Shown here in pieces: positions 26,882-33,558 of a stretch of DNA of 37,881 bases. The stretch's first letter is position 1, and every line of letters begins with the position of its first letter. The notes under the pieces are model-generated. The model was not told where the DNA came from and ran no database searches. It saw only the letters and a list, made by a program, of their open reading frames with translations. The translations under genes and the position numbers were made by a program. The DNA comes from Pseudomonadota bacterium (GTDB taxonomy: Bacteria; Pseudomonadota; Gammaproteobacteria; Burkholderiales; Burkholderiaceae_C), in assembly GCA_021847345.1 (NCBI GenBank), contig JAJZTW010000037.1:1-37881 (forward strand). The letters are read 5' to 3'.

Positions 26882-27574
26882 TTACATCACGCCCTGGATG
26901 TTCGACAGCGGGATGGTGCCGCTCTGGCCCTGCACCTGCAGGGTGGGGGATGAGCCGCCGCCCATCATGACGGCCACGACCTTGCCGCTGCCGAAGGGCG
27001 TGGCGCCGACACTGGCGCCGCTGGCATCGGTGGCCTGCACGTTGAAGGTGTAGTTGCCCGAGCCCAGCGGCGCGCCGGAGGAATCCGTGCCGTTCCAGCT
27101 GAACGACTGCACCCCCGCCGGCAGCGCACCGAGGTTCATCGAGTCGACCACCTGGCCGGCGCTGTTGCTGACCTGGACCACGACGTTGCTGGCCGCGCCG
27201 GCCAGCGTGAAGCCGCCGGCGCTGCCCCCGCTGGCGCCCAGGCTCATCGAGTTGTTGTCGAACACCACGTTGCGCCCGACCAGCGCCGCCGCCTGCAGGC
27301 TCTGGGTCTGCGCCAGCTGGGTGGTCAGGGCGGCCAGGGATTGCTGCATGGACTGCACCCCGCTCGCCGTGCTGAACTGCGCCAACTGCGCCGACAGGTC
27401 GGTGTTGGACATCGGGTTCAGCGGATCCTGGTTGGTCAGCTGCGTGACCAGCAGGTTGTAGAAGTTGTTGGCGTTGCCCAGCGACGCGATGCCGGAGGCT
27501 CCCGAGCTGCTCGAGCTGCTGCTCGACTGCAGCGAGTTCAGGAAGGGGTTGTTGCTGATCGGAGAAGTGGTCAT
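26882..27574 (-). CDS. flgD: FlgD hook-capping scaffold
   Basis: A 230-residue hook cap. A Ser-rich N-terminus precedes the family core FYNLLVTQLTNQDPLNPMSN, followed by LSAQLAQFSTASGVQSMQQS. The C-terminal half is a FlgD Ig-like/Tudor region with FSWNGTDSSGAPLGSGNY. It lies 19 bp after flgC and 58 bp before flgE. Confidence 0.95.
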   Translation of the reverse strand: MTTSPISNNPFLNSLQSSSSSSSSGASGIASLGNANNFYNLLVTQLTNQDPLNPMSNTDLSAQLAQFSTASGVQSMQQSLAALTTQLAQTQSLQAAALVGRNVVFDNNSMSLGASGGSAGGFTLAGAASNVVVQVSNSAGQVVDSMNLGALPAGVQSFSWNGTDSSGAPLGSGNYTFNVQATDASGASVGATPFGSGKVVAVMMGGGSSPTLQVQGQSGTIPLSNIQGVM

Positions 27575-27593
27575 GACATAGGTCCTCGCGGGA

Positions 27594-28010
27594 TCACTGG
27601 CCCAGGGTGAGGGTCTTGAGCAGTAGGTTCTTGGTGGTATTGGCCACGCTCACGTCGGCCTGGTAGGAGCGCGACGCCGAGATCATGTTGACCATCTCGT
27701 CCACCGGGTTCACGTTGGGGTAGGCCACGTAGCCGTTCTTGTCGGCCAGCGGGTTGCCCGGGTCGTAGACCATTTTCAGGGGACCGGGTTTCTGTACCAC
27801 TCCGGCGACCTGCACGCCGTCGACACCGGCACCGGCGCCCGGCGCCTGCAGCGGCTGCGCGGCGAACACCACTTCGCGAGCGCGGTAGGGCTGGCCGTTG
27901 GAACTCACGGCGGAATTGGCGTTGGCCAGGTTGCTTGCCACCACGTTGAGCCGGTAGCTCTCGGCGTTCAGGCCGCTGCCGGCGACATCCAGGGCGTTGA
28001 ACAGGGACAT
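27594..28010 (-). CDS. flgC: FlgC proximal rod protein
   Basis: A 138-residue rod protein. It begins [20 protein letters not shown] then [14 protein letters not shown] and ends with [20 protein letters not shown] and [16 protein letters not shown], all typical of FlgC. The ATG at 28010 is chosen because the longer open frame runs into flgB. It starts 41 bp after flgB. Confidence 0.95.
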   Translation of the reverse strand: MSLFNALDVAGSGLNAESYRLNVVASNLANANSAVSSNGQPYRAREVVFAAQPLQAPGAGAGVDGVQVAGVVQKPGPLKMVYDPGNPLADKNGYVAYPNVNPVDEMVNMISASRSYQADVSVANTTKNLLLKTLTLGQ

Positions 28011-28051
28011 GGCGTGGGGGACGTGGGAGCCGTGGAGTGGGCGATGCGCGA

Positions 28052-28462
28052 TCAGCCGGTGATGGCCGAGGCGAGGGTCTTGATGCGCTGGGTGAGAAAG
28101 CCCAGGTCGGCCTCGTAGCCGATGGAGTTCTTCGAGAAGGCCATCTGCTCGCGGTTCATGTCCACCGTGTTGCCGTCCAGACGCTCGGTGTTGCCCTGCT
28201 GGTAGCCGACGAAGCCGGCGGCAGGCTGCGCAGCCGCCGTGCCCTGCATCTGCCCGGCCTGGTCGTTGAGCAGCGGCAGGCCGCCGGGCTGGCCCGACAC
28301 GGCTGCCTGCAGCGCCTTGGAGAACTGCAGGTCCGTGGCCTTGTAGCCGGGGGTGTCGGCGTTGGCGATGTTGGCCGCCAGCAACTGCTGCCGGTACGCG
28401 CGCAGGTCCAGCGCCTGCTGCAGCGGCGAGAATGCGCGGTCGAGAACGGTGGGCTGGGTCAT
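28052..28462 (-). CDS. flgB: FlgB proximal rod protein
   Basis: A 136-residue rod protein, first gene of the flgBCDEFGHIJ-(FlgN-like)-KL block. Motifs are [20 protein letters not shown], then [18 protein letters not shown], and the C-terminal [21 protein letters not shown] sigma-54-like element lies 38 nt upstream (28500-28515). Confidence 0.95.
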   Translation of the reverse strand: MTQPTVLDRAFSPLQQALDLRAYRQQLLAANIANADTPGYKATDLQFSKALQAAVSGQPGGLPLLNDQAGQMQGTAAAQPAAGFVGYQQGNTERLDGNTVDMNREQMAFSKNSIGYEADLGFLTQRIKTLASAITG

Positions 28463-28499
28463 GGTGCGGCAAGCTTACGGGGGACTACGCCGTCCATTT

Positions 28500-28515
28500 A
28501 GCAGGAAGCATGCCA
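28500..28515 (-). promoter_or_regulatory. Candidate sigma-54 promoter for flgB operon
   Basis: Minus-strand TGGCATGCTTCCTGCT has the GG-N10-GC skeleton of sigma-54 promoters and matches TGGCAC-N5-TTGC at all but two positions. It sits 37 bp before the flgB ATG, a normal distance, and is the right kind of promoter for an early flagellar operon. No activator-binding site was identified. Confidence 0.6.
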
Positions 28516-28561
28516 TTTGCCGCTCAGGCGCGGTTTTGCTGGCGCGCAGGGCGATTCGAGC

Positions 28562-28670
28562 ATGGCGGCACGGGGTTCTTGCCGCCATGCCGCGGGACTC
28601 GCGCCGGGCAAAGCGGCAAGGTCTTGCCGCCCTGCGCGGCGGGGCTCGCGCGTGGGGCGGCATGCCGGTG
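28562..28670. repeat. Palindromic (REP-like) repeats between flgB and flgA
   Basis: A perfect 9-bp inverted repeat, ATGGCGGCA/TGCCGCCAT (28562-28588, 9-nt loop), is followed by a perfect 8-bp one, GCGGCAAG/CTTGCCGC (28613-28630, 2-nt loop). The segment CTTGCCGCC..TGC followed by CTCGCGC occurs twice, about 45 bp apart, suggesting a duplicated unit. They resemble bacterial REP-type elements. Confidence 0.55.
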
Positions 28671-28789
28671 GTTCCCGTGGCTGGTTCCTGTTGCCCGTTG
28701 CCCGTTGCCTTTGGGCCCCGAAGCCGGGTGGTACGGAGCTTGCAAGTCCCCGGGTCCGGGCGTCGAGTCGCCGCCGACGCCTGCCGTAC

Positions 28790-29659
28790 ATGATGCCCAA
28801 ACGCCGAACAGGGGATCCAGCTTTGTCGCAACCGCATCGCGCGCTCTGCGCGCTCCCGCCAAGCTCCCGAATCGGGGCGCGCTTGTTGGTGCGCCCGGAG
28901 ATCGCCTTGGCGGCCCGCTTTGTGGCTCTGGCGGCAGTCGTGGCCTGCTGCGCTTGCGCGCCGGCGGTCCATGCGCAGTCGCCGCAGGCACGGCAGGCCC
29001 GACCGGCGGTGGCGCAACATTGGGAGTCGCCTGAGCGCCTGCGCAAGGCGGCCCAGGACTATGTGCGCAGCCACCTTCCCGCCGGCGCGGACGCGGCGCA
29101 TGTCCGCATCCACGCGGGGGCCGTGCCGGCACATTTCCCGGACTGCGCCGCCGGCAAGCTGAGCGCGCACGCGTTCGGAAACGCCAATCCCTATGGCGCG
29201 CAGACGGTGGAGTTGCGCTGCGATGCGCCGCAGGCATGGTCGGTCTACCTGCCGGTGAGCGTGGACTGGCCGCAGCAGGTGGTGGTGGCCGCGCATGCGC
29301 TGGCGCCGGGGCATACGCTGGTCGACTCCGACCTGCAGGTGCTGCAGCGCGACCGCAGCAGCCTGCCTCCGGGTGCCGTGGAAAGCGAGTCGCAGGCGGC
29401 CGGGCGCGTGCTGCGCCGCGGGGTCGCTGCCGGGCAGAGCATCACCGATGACATGCTGGCCGGGCCCCAGTTGATCCACTACGGCCAGGCGGTTTCGCTG
29501 ATCGCCGAAGGCGACGGCGTGCGGCTGGTCGCGCTCGGCATCGCGCTGCAGGCCGGCAGCCAGGGGCAGACCGTGCTGGTGCGTAATGCCCAGTCCGGCA
29601 AGGTGGTCAGCGGGGTGGTCGACGCCCAGGGCGACGTGATCGCCGCGCGCCTGCATTGA
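28790..29659 (+). CDS. flgA: FlgA P-ring assembly chaperone
   Basis: A periplasmic chaperone for FlgI, 289 residues if the ATG at 28790 is used. A hydrophobic signal segment (FVALAAVVACCACAPAVHA) begins only about 40 residues in, so a start at TTG 28883 or GTG 28889 (about 256-258 residues) would fit a signal peptide better. The mature part has PQQVVVAAHALAPGHTLVDS then DLQVLQRDRSSLPPG (SAF-type domain), and the C-terminus has VLVRNAQSGKVVSGVVDAQG. Alone on the plus strand, divergent from flgB, and closed by a strong terminator. Confidence 0.88.
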   Translation: MMPKRRTGDPALSQPHRALCALPPSSRIGARLLVRPEIALAARFVALAAVVACCACAPAVHAQSPQARQARPAVAQHWESPERLRKAAQDYVRSHLPAGADAAHVRIHAGAVPAHFPDCAAGKLSAHAFGNANPYGAQTVELRCDAPQAWSVYLPVSVDWPQQVVVAAHALAPGHTLVDSDLQVLQRDRSSLPPGAVESESQAAGRVLRRGVAAGQSITDDMLAGPQLIHYGQAVSLIAEGDGVRLVALGIALQAGSQGQTVLVRNAQSGKVVSGVVDAQGDVIAARLH

Positions 29660-29670
29660 TTTGCGTCGAC

Positions 29671-29709
29671 GCGCCGGCGTCAAAAGCCTGACGCTGGCGC
29701 CGGATTTTT
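29671..29709 (+). terminator. Intrinsic terminator after flgA
   Basis: A 12-bp stem GCGCCGGCGTCA / TGACGCTGGCGC (one G-U pair), 6-nt loop, then CGGATTTTT. It starts 11 bp after the flgA stop and separates flgA from the next operon. Confidence 0.82.
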
Positions 29710-29801
29710 GCGTCACGGCCGGTTTCCTGGGCAACGAGGCCGCGCCCCGGAGAAGCGCCTTCCCTCGGAAAACCCGCTTGTCAGGCCCTTGCGAGCAGGC
29801 C

Positions 29802-29817
29802 TGGCACTGCCCTTGCT
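29802..29817 (+). promoter_or_regulatory. Near-perfect sigma-54 promoter
   Basis: TGGCACTGCCCTTGCT matches the consensus TGGCAC-N5-TTGCW at every fixed position, with GG-N10-GC spacing. It lies downstream of the flgA terminator and 32 bp before the leader ORF at 29850, so it should drive the leader and the three chemosensory-like genes. The activator site was not found. Confidence 0.78.
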
Positions 29818-29849
29818 TGGGGCGGTGCATGCACAGGGAGGGAACAGCC

Positions 29850-29918
29850 ATGTCGATCTCGTCGATCACCCACTCGCGGCACCGCCTGACGGCGGCGCCC
29901 GCCGCGCGTGGCGCCTAG
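29850..29918 (+). CDS. 22-codon leader ORF after the sigma-54 promoter
   Basis: ATG at 29850 with a strong GGGAGG 7 nt upstream, encoding a 22-residue basic peptide starting MSISSITHSRHRL and ending ARGA. It has no family that I recognise. Its stop codon lies in the centre of a long palindrome (29905-29928). It begins about 20 nt after the expected transcription start. It may be a regulatory leader peptide or simply a translated 5' leader. Confidence 0.5.
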   Translation: MSISSITHSRHRLTAAPAARGA

Positions 29919-29928
29919 GCGCCGCGCG
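29905..29928 (+). promoter_or_regulatory. Palindrome over the leader stop codon
   Basis: CGCGTGGCGCC TA GGCGCCGCGCG: 11 complementary positions with one U-G, centred on the TAG region. In RNA it would form a GC-rich hairpin between the leader ORF and the GTG start at 29971. It is a possible attenuator of translation, or a protein-binding site in DNA. Confidence 0.5.
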
Positions 29929-29970
29929 ACTCAACCCTGATCCGCCACCAGCCGGGCCCGGGAGCCGCAC

Positions 29971-31689
29971 GTGAATCTCGCCCATGCCAGCCAGCGCGAA
30001 TTGCTCGCGGCTTTCGGCATGGATGCGCGCGCCTTCCTCGGGCAGTTCGACGATGCCTTGCGCGAGGCCGAGGCTGCGGGCGACGCGCAGGCGCTTGGCG
30101 GGGCCGGCGAGGCCTTGCGGGGCATCCGAATCGGCGCCGAATTCCTCGGCCTGGAGGCCCTGGCCCAGGCTTGCCGCGAGGTCGAGCAGGGGCTGCTGCA
30201 GGAGTTGCCGGCGGCCTCGTCGCCGGGCGAGCAGCCGGCCCCACGGCTCGGCGAGCTGGCGCGGCGCCTGCACCGGGCGGTGCGGGCTTGTCTCACGGAT
30301 ACCCGCGCAGGCGGCGAGGCCCCGGGCCCGGTCCCTGCCGTCGAGCCGCAATCCCGGTCCGAAGCAGAGCCCGCGGCTGGGCCGCAGCCAGAGCCCGAGC
30401 CGGAACCTAAGCCGATGCCCGAACGCGAAGCCGAAGCGCAGTCCGTTTCGGAGCCGGGACCCGAGCGGGAACCTGAGCCGGAGCCGATGCCTGAGCCAGA
30501 GTCAGAGCCAGAGCCGGAACCTGAGCCGATGCCCGAACGCGAAGCCGAAGCGCAGTCCGTTTCGGAGCCGGGAACCGAGCGGGAGCCTGAGCCGGAGGCG
30601 ATGCCGGAGCCGGAGCCACAAGCGCAACTCGAAGCCAGCACCATCGAGCCCGAGCCTGCGCTGCCGTGCCCGCAGCCGGCGCCACCCGCCTGCGCCTGGA
30701 ACCCGCAGCATGCCCAGAGCATTGGGCGCGATGCGGTCGAGCCGTTGCGCGCCGGCATCGAGCAGACCCACGTGCTGTTGCACGCTCAGGCTCGCGGGTG
30801 GGAGCAGGCGCGCGACCAGGTGCTGCACGCCGTTGCCGAGGCGAGGACTGGCATGGTGCGCGATGCGGTCGAGCCGCTGCGCGCCGGCATGGAGCAGACC
30901 CACATGTTGTTGCGCGCTCAGGCCCGGGGGTGGGAACAGGCGCGCGACCAGGTGCTGCAAGCCATCGCCGACGCGAGGGCGGCCATGGAACTGCTGGCCG
31001 CCGATGCCGCGTCGCGGGCCACGCTCGCCTGCCCGGCGCCGCTGGCGCCGGGCCTGCCTGACATGCCCGGACAGCCGACGCCCGCCGAGGCCGCCGAGAC
31101 CGGGCCTCAGCCCGCGTCCGCCGAGGCCGAACAGCAACGGCCCGACCAGCGCGACCAGCCGGAAACCTCGCCCGAGACATCCTGGGATGGGCTGCTGCAG
31201 GTGCGCCTGGCCCGCATCGGGGACTGGCTGCTGGCGCTGCCTGCCGACAACGTTCCGGGGCTGCTGCGCGCCCCCGTGCGCACCTTGGAACTGCCGCAAG
31301 GCGACACCCTGGTGCTGAGCGAGTTCGGGGCCTTGCCAGCGGTCGGGCTGGAACAGGCGTGGGCGTCGGGAACGCCACCGCCGCTGGGCGACTACCTGGT
31401 GGTGCGCGATGGCGATGCCGCCTGCGCGCTGCGGGTCACGGCATGTCTGGAGCAGCGCGAGTTGCATTTCTGGTCCGTTCCGCGAGTGCTGGGGGCGCCC
31501 GCCGGTGTTGCCGCCGCCGCGGTGCTCGACGACGACACGCAGGCGCCGGTGCCGGCGCCGGCGCTGGCATTCCTGCTCGACCCGGGCTTTGTCGTCGGGA
31601 TGCAGGCGGCCGACCATGCTGGCCGGCAGCGAAGCCCGGGTCAACGGCCCGCCGACGCCGCGGCGAGCGCGGCCGGGAGGGGCGCCTGA
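29971..31689 (+). CDS. CheA-like protein lacking a kinase domain (pseudo-Hpt, repeats, CheW-like)
   Basis: 572 residues, GTG start with GGAG 6 nt upstream. Residues 1-110 look like a CheA Hpt domain, but the segment [20 protein letters not shown] has Arg50 where CheA has the phospho-His (AFHTLKGGAGFLE in the cheA of this window). Residues about 115-230 are a Glu/Pro-rich tract with an imperfect 38-residue repeat. Residues 254-297 and 298-341 are a tandem duplicate starting DAVEPLRAG. The C-terminus (about 405-560) resembles a CheA-P5/CheW domain ([20 protein letters not shown], then [20 protein letters not shown]). No N, G1, F or G2 box is present, so it cannot be a histidine kinase. It overlaps the next start as TGATG. 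Probably a scaffold; unknown function. Confidence 0.78.
   Translation: MNLAHASQRELLAAFGMDARAFLGQFDDALREAEAAGDAQALGGAGEALRGIRIGAEFLGLEALAQACREVEQGLLQELPAASSPGEQPAPRLGELARRLHRAVRACLTDTRAGGEAPGPVPAVEPQSRSEAEPAAGPQPEPEPEPKPMPEREAEAQSVSEPGPEREPEPEPMPEPESEPEPEPEPMPEREAEAQSVSEPGTEREPEPEAMPEPEPQAQLEASTIEPEPALPCPQPAPPACAWNPQHAQSIGRDAVEPLRAGIEQTHVLLHAQARGWEQARDQVLHAVAEARTGMVRDAVEPLRAGMEQTHMLLRAQARGWEQARDQVLQAIADARAAMELLAADAASRATLACPAPLAPGLPDMPGQPTPAEAAETGPQPASAEAEQQRPDQRDQPETSPETSWDGLLQVRLARIGDWLLALPADNVPGLLRAPVRTLELPQGDTLVLSEFGALPAVGLEQAWASGTPPPLGDYLVVRDGDAACALRVTACLEQRELHFWSVPRVLGAPAGVAAAAVLDDDTQAPVPAPALAFLLDPGFVVGMQAADHAGRQRSPGQRPADAAASAAGRGA
30401..30598 (+). repeat. Direct repeat in the Glu/Pro-rich linker (about 114-bp period)
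   Basis: Two copies of an approximately 84-bp unit begin at 30401 and 30515 and encode [15 protein letters not shown]. The spacing of 114 bp is 38 codons, so the reading frame is kept. Acidic Pro-rich tracts like this usually act as extended linkers and change length easily between strains. Confidence 0.75.
30730..30993 (+). repeat. Tandem 132-bp duplication inside the CheA-like gene
   Basis: Copies at 30730-30861 and 30862-30993 are 44 codons each and highly similar. Both encode DAVEPLRAG(I/M)EQTH followed by a segment containing [13 protein letters not shown]. The predicted structure is helical. The high nucleotide similarity suggests a recent duplication. Confidence 0.85.
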
Positions 31690-32273
31690 TGCGTGCGCAA
31701 GGCCTGTCGCATGCGCTGCACGGGCCGGCCACCGCGCCGGCGACGGCGGGCGCCGCACCGCCGATGGGTTTTGCCCCGGCCGTGCCGGGAAGCTGGCTGC
31801 TGTTCGAGGTCGATCGCCAGGTCTGCGCGATCGACAGCCGGCATGTGCGCCAGATCCTGCCCGGTGCATCGGTCGTGGCGCTGCCGGGGCAGCGCCCGTC
31901 GCGCTGGCCCGGCATGGCCGCGTGGCAGCGCCGTGCACTTCCGGTGCTCGATGGCGGCGCGGTGTTCGGACATCGCCCCAGCCTGGGCGGCGAAGCCGCC
32001 CGCGTGCTGGTCGTGCACGACGCAGGCAGCCCCTGGGCGCTGTTGGTGGACCATGTGCGCGGAGTTCACCAGGAAGACCCGCAGCGCCTGATCGACGTGC
32101 AGCCCGGACTGCCGGCGCCGTGGAACGCGGTGCGCGCGCTGCTGCCGCTGCCGGCCGAGCAAGGCGGCGACGCCTGCCCGGTGCTGCACGTGCCGACCCT
32201 GTACCGCGACTGCCTGCAAGCGCTCGCGCGCGAATGCGCGCAGCCGTCCCCTTCAACGGAGTCCCGATCGTGA
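31689..32273 (+). CDS. Divergent CheW-like coupling protein
   Basis: A 194-residue single CheW domain with a 30-residue Ala-rich N-terminal tail. The core has WLLFEVDRQVCAIDSRHVRQ, then ALPVLDGGAVFGHRPSLGG and RVLVVHDAGSPWALLVDHVR. The usual NLRG and PVIDLR motifs are replaced (WPGMAAWQRRALPVLDGG), so it is a distant member. Start and stop are both translationally coupled: TGATG with the gene before, GTGA with the gene after. It presumably links the CheA-like protein to the membrane protein that follows. Confidence 0.8.
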   Translation: MRAQGLSHALHGPATAPATAGAAPPMGFAPAVPGSWLLFEVDRQVCAIDSRHVRQILPGASVVALPGQRPSRWPGMAAWQRRALPVLDGGAVFGHRPSLGGEAARVLVVHDAGSPWALLVDHVRGVHQEDPQRLIDVQPGLPAPWNAVRALLPLPAEQGGDACPVLHVPTLYRDCLQALARECAQPSPSTESRS

Positions 32274-33343
32274 GAATCACGCCGACCCGTGCCATCGCCT
32301 GGATGTGGCTGCTGTGCAGCGTGTGGCTGCCCGGCATCTGGTTCCTGCAGCGCCTGCTGCCCCAGCCGGGCGCGAGCGGCCCGCTGGCCGCGCTGCCGGT
32401 ACTCGGCGGCGGCCTCGTGCTGTTGCTGCTCGCCGCCTTGTTCCTGGCGCTGAGCGTGCGCATCGAGCAGACCCGGTTGCGCATGGCCGTGCGTGCGCTG
32501 CTGCGCGGCGAGCCCGCGCCGCAGATCGCCTCCGAATGGCGCGGCCTGCTCGACGACGTTCGCCTGGCCACCCGCCGCGTGGGCCTGGAGCGTGAGCGAC
32601 TGGCGCTGCGCGCGCAGGAAGCCGAGGATGCCGTTCGCGCGCAGGGCGAGCGCTCCGGCGACGCGGCGCGCACGGCCCAGGAATCGTTGCGGCAGGTGGA
32701 GCAGCAGTGGCGCATGCTGCTGCCGCTGCTGCCGTCGGCCGCCGACGGCGAGCAGCGCCTGCAGGTGTTGCAGGGAACGGCGGCGAAGCTGGAGGTCGCG
32801 CGGGCCGAGGCCGCCGGCCTGCAGGGCGGCGTGGAGCGCACCGACGAGGCGCTGCGCCAACTGCGCGACGCCGTGGCTGAGCTGCTTGGCTGCACGCAGC
32901 GGGATTTCCTGAGGCGGGCGAGCCCGTTGGCCGAATCCATGCAATTGCTCAGCCTGAACTTCCGGCTGGTGCTCGAACGCATGGAACTGCTTCCCGGAGC
33001 CGCCGGGGAGGGGCTGGAGACCCTCGTGCAGGACCTGGAGCCGCTGTGCCAGCAGGCCACGAGCCTGGTCGAGTGGCTGCCGCGGGTCGACAGCGGGCAG
33101 CACGACCCCGTCGCCAGGGTCGTGCTGCCGCTCGAACAGGCGCTGCAACCCCTGGCAGCCCAGGTGGGCAAGGTGCTTGCCGCACTGCAGCACGCGCACG
33201 GCGCGGTGCAGGCGCTGCTGCCGGAGGCGAGGGAAGCAGCGACGCACGATGTGCGAGGGGTGCTGGAGCAGTCGCTGGACTACCTGACGCGCCCCACGCA
33301 GGACGGGGCCAGCCCGACCGAAGCGGTGTCCGTGGCCGCATGA
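32270..33343 (+). CDS. Two-TM receptor-like protein with degenerate chemoreceptor tip
   Basis: 357 residues, GTG start overlapping the CheW stop. TM1 lies at about 8-27 and TM2 at about 38-62, with only a short loop between them, so there is no periplasmic sensor domain. A HAMP-like or coiled-coil region follows (about 62-200). Residues about 219-255 contain LAESMQLLSLNFRLVLERME, then LLPGAAGEGLETLVQDLEPL, which lines up by eye with [20 protein letters not shown] and [15 protein letters not shown], but most kinase-contact residues are lost. Function unknown; probably a membrane anchor or receptor of the operon. Confidence 0.72.
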   Translation: MRITPTRAIAWMWLLCSVWLPGIWFLQRLLPQPGASGPLAALPVLGGGLVLLLLAALFLALSVRIEQTRLRMAVRALLRGEPAPQIASEWRGLLDDVRLATRRVGLERERLALRAQEAEDAVRAQGERSGDAARTAQESLRQVEQQWRMLLPLLPSAADGEQRLQVLQGTAAKLEVARAEAAGLQGGVERTDEALRQLRDAVAELLGCTQRDFLRRASPLAESMQLLSLNFRLVLERMELLPGAAGEGLETLVQDLEPLCQQATSLVEWLPRVDSGQHDPVARVVLPLEQALQPLAAQVGKVLAALQHAHGAVQALLPEAREAATHDVRGVLEQSLDYLTRPTQDGASPTEAVSVAA

Positions 33344-33354
33344 ACGGCATTTGA

Positions 33355-33439
33355 CGGAACCAAGAGTTCCGAAACGTCGATTCTTTGCGGCTTGGGGGCT
33401 TTTGACGCGATCCGCGCCGGGCTGGCGCAGCGGATCGCG
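33355..33439. repeat. Inverted repeats between the chemosensory-like operon and fliC
   Basis: A small hairpin, CGGAAC/GTTCCG (33355-33371), lies just after the operon stop. A perfect 10-bp inverted repeat, CGCGATCCGC/GCGGATCGCG (33406-33439, 14-nt loop), lies 23 bp before the fliC -35. Neither has a T run. The second could be a terminator-like structure or an operator. Confidence 0.5.
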
Positions 33440-33461
33440 CGCGTCTGTGCGTGTGAAGCCC

Positions 33462-33488
33462 TAAAGTCTGCCGAAGATGTGCCGTTGA
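33462..33488 (+). promoter_or_regulatory. Sigma-28 (FliA) promoter of fliC
   Basis: TAAAGTCT, 11 nt, GCCGTTGA. The -35 matches TAAAGTTT at 7 of 8 positions and the -10 matches GCCGATAA at 6 of 8, with exact spacing. It lies 70 bp before the flagellin ATG. Confidence 0.87.
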
Positions 33489-33513
33489 CCCAGCTGCGGA
33501 CAGGTTTGCCCGC

Positions 33514-33551
33514 GTCCGGCAGGGAAGCCGGATCATGTCCCTCCATAGGAG
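33514..33551 (+). promoter_or_regulatory. Candidate CsrA-binding sites in the fliC leader
   Basis: A hairpin TCCGGC/GCCGGA (33515-33532) presents the hexaloop AGGGAA, with GGA at 33523-33525. A second GGA (33548-33550) is part of the AGGAG Shine-Dalgarno (33547-33551), 25 nt away. GGA in a hairpin loop plus a GGA in the SD is the usual architecture of CsrA-repressed mRNAs. Confidence 0.5.
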
Positions 33552-33558
33552 CTTTGTC

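Larger units (their letters stand above)
28463..28789. other. Divergent flgB/flgA intergenic region
   Basis: 327 bp containing a sigma-54-like element for flgB (28500-28515), palindromic repeats (28562-28670) and a short direct repeat, TTGCCCG twice then TTGCC (28691-28709). The flgA-side frame is open through the region but shows no family sequence before about 28790. No clear flgA promoter was found. Confidence 0.65.

Noticed and set aside
28567..28583. Apparent sigma-54 element GGCAC..TTGC on the plus strand before flgA
   Set aside because: The GG to GC spacing is 12 instead of 10, which sigma-54 does not tolerate, and the bases are explained by the palindrome.
28742..28770. Possible sigma-28 element for flgA (GCAAGTCC, then CGTCGAGT)
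   Set aside because: The -10 half is too far from consensus and the spacer fits poorly, so it is likely chance.
30502..33171. Long minus-strand open frame opposite the chemosensory-like operon
   Set aside because: Low-complexity Ser/Arg/Ala composition and no RBS or family match; the plus-strand genes have coupled starts, RBS and family motifs.
33535..33558. Upstream ATG for fliC adding eight residues
   Set aside because: No Shine-Dalgarno is in place and flagellins begin MAxxIxTN; the ATG at 33559 has AGGAG at good spacing.
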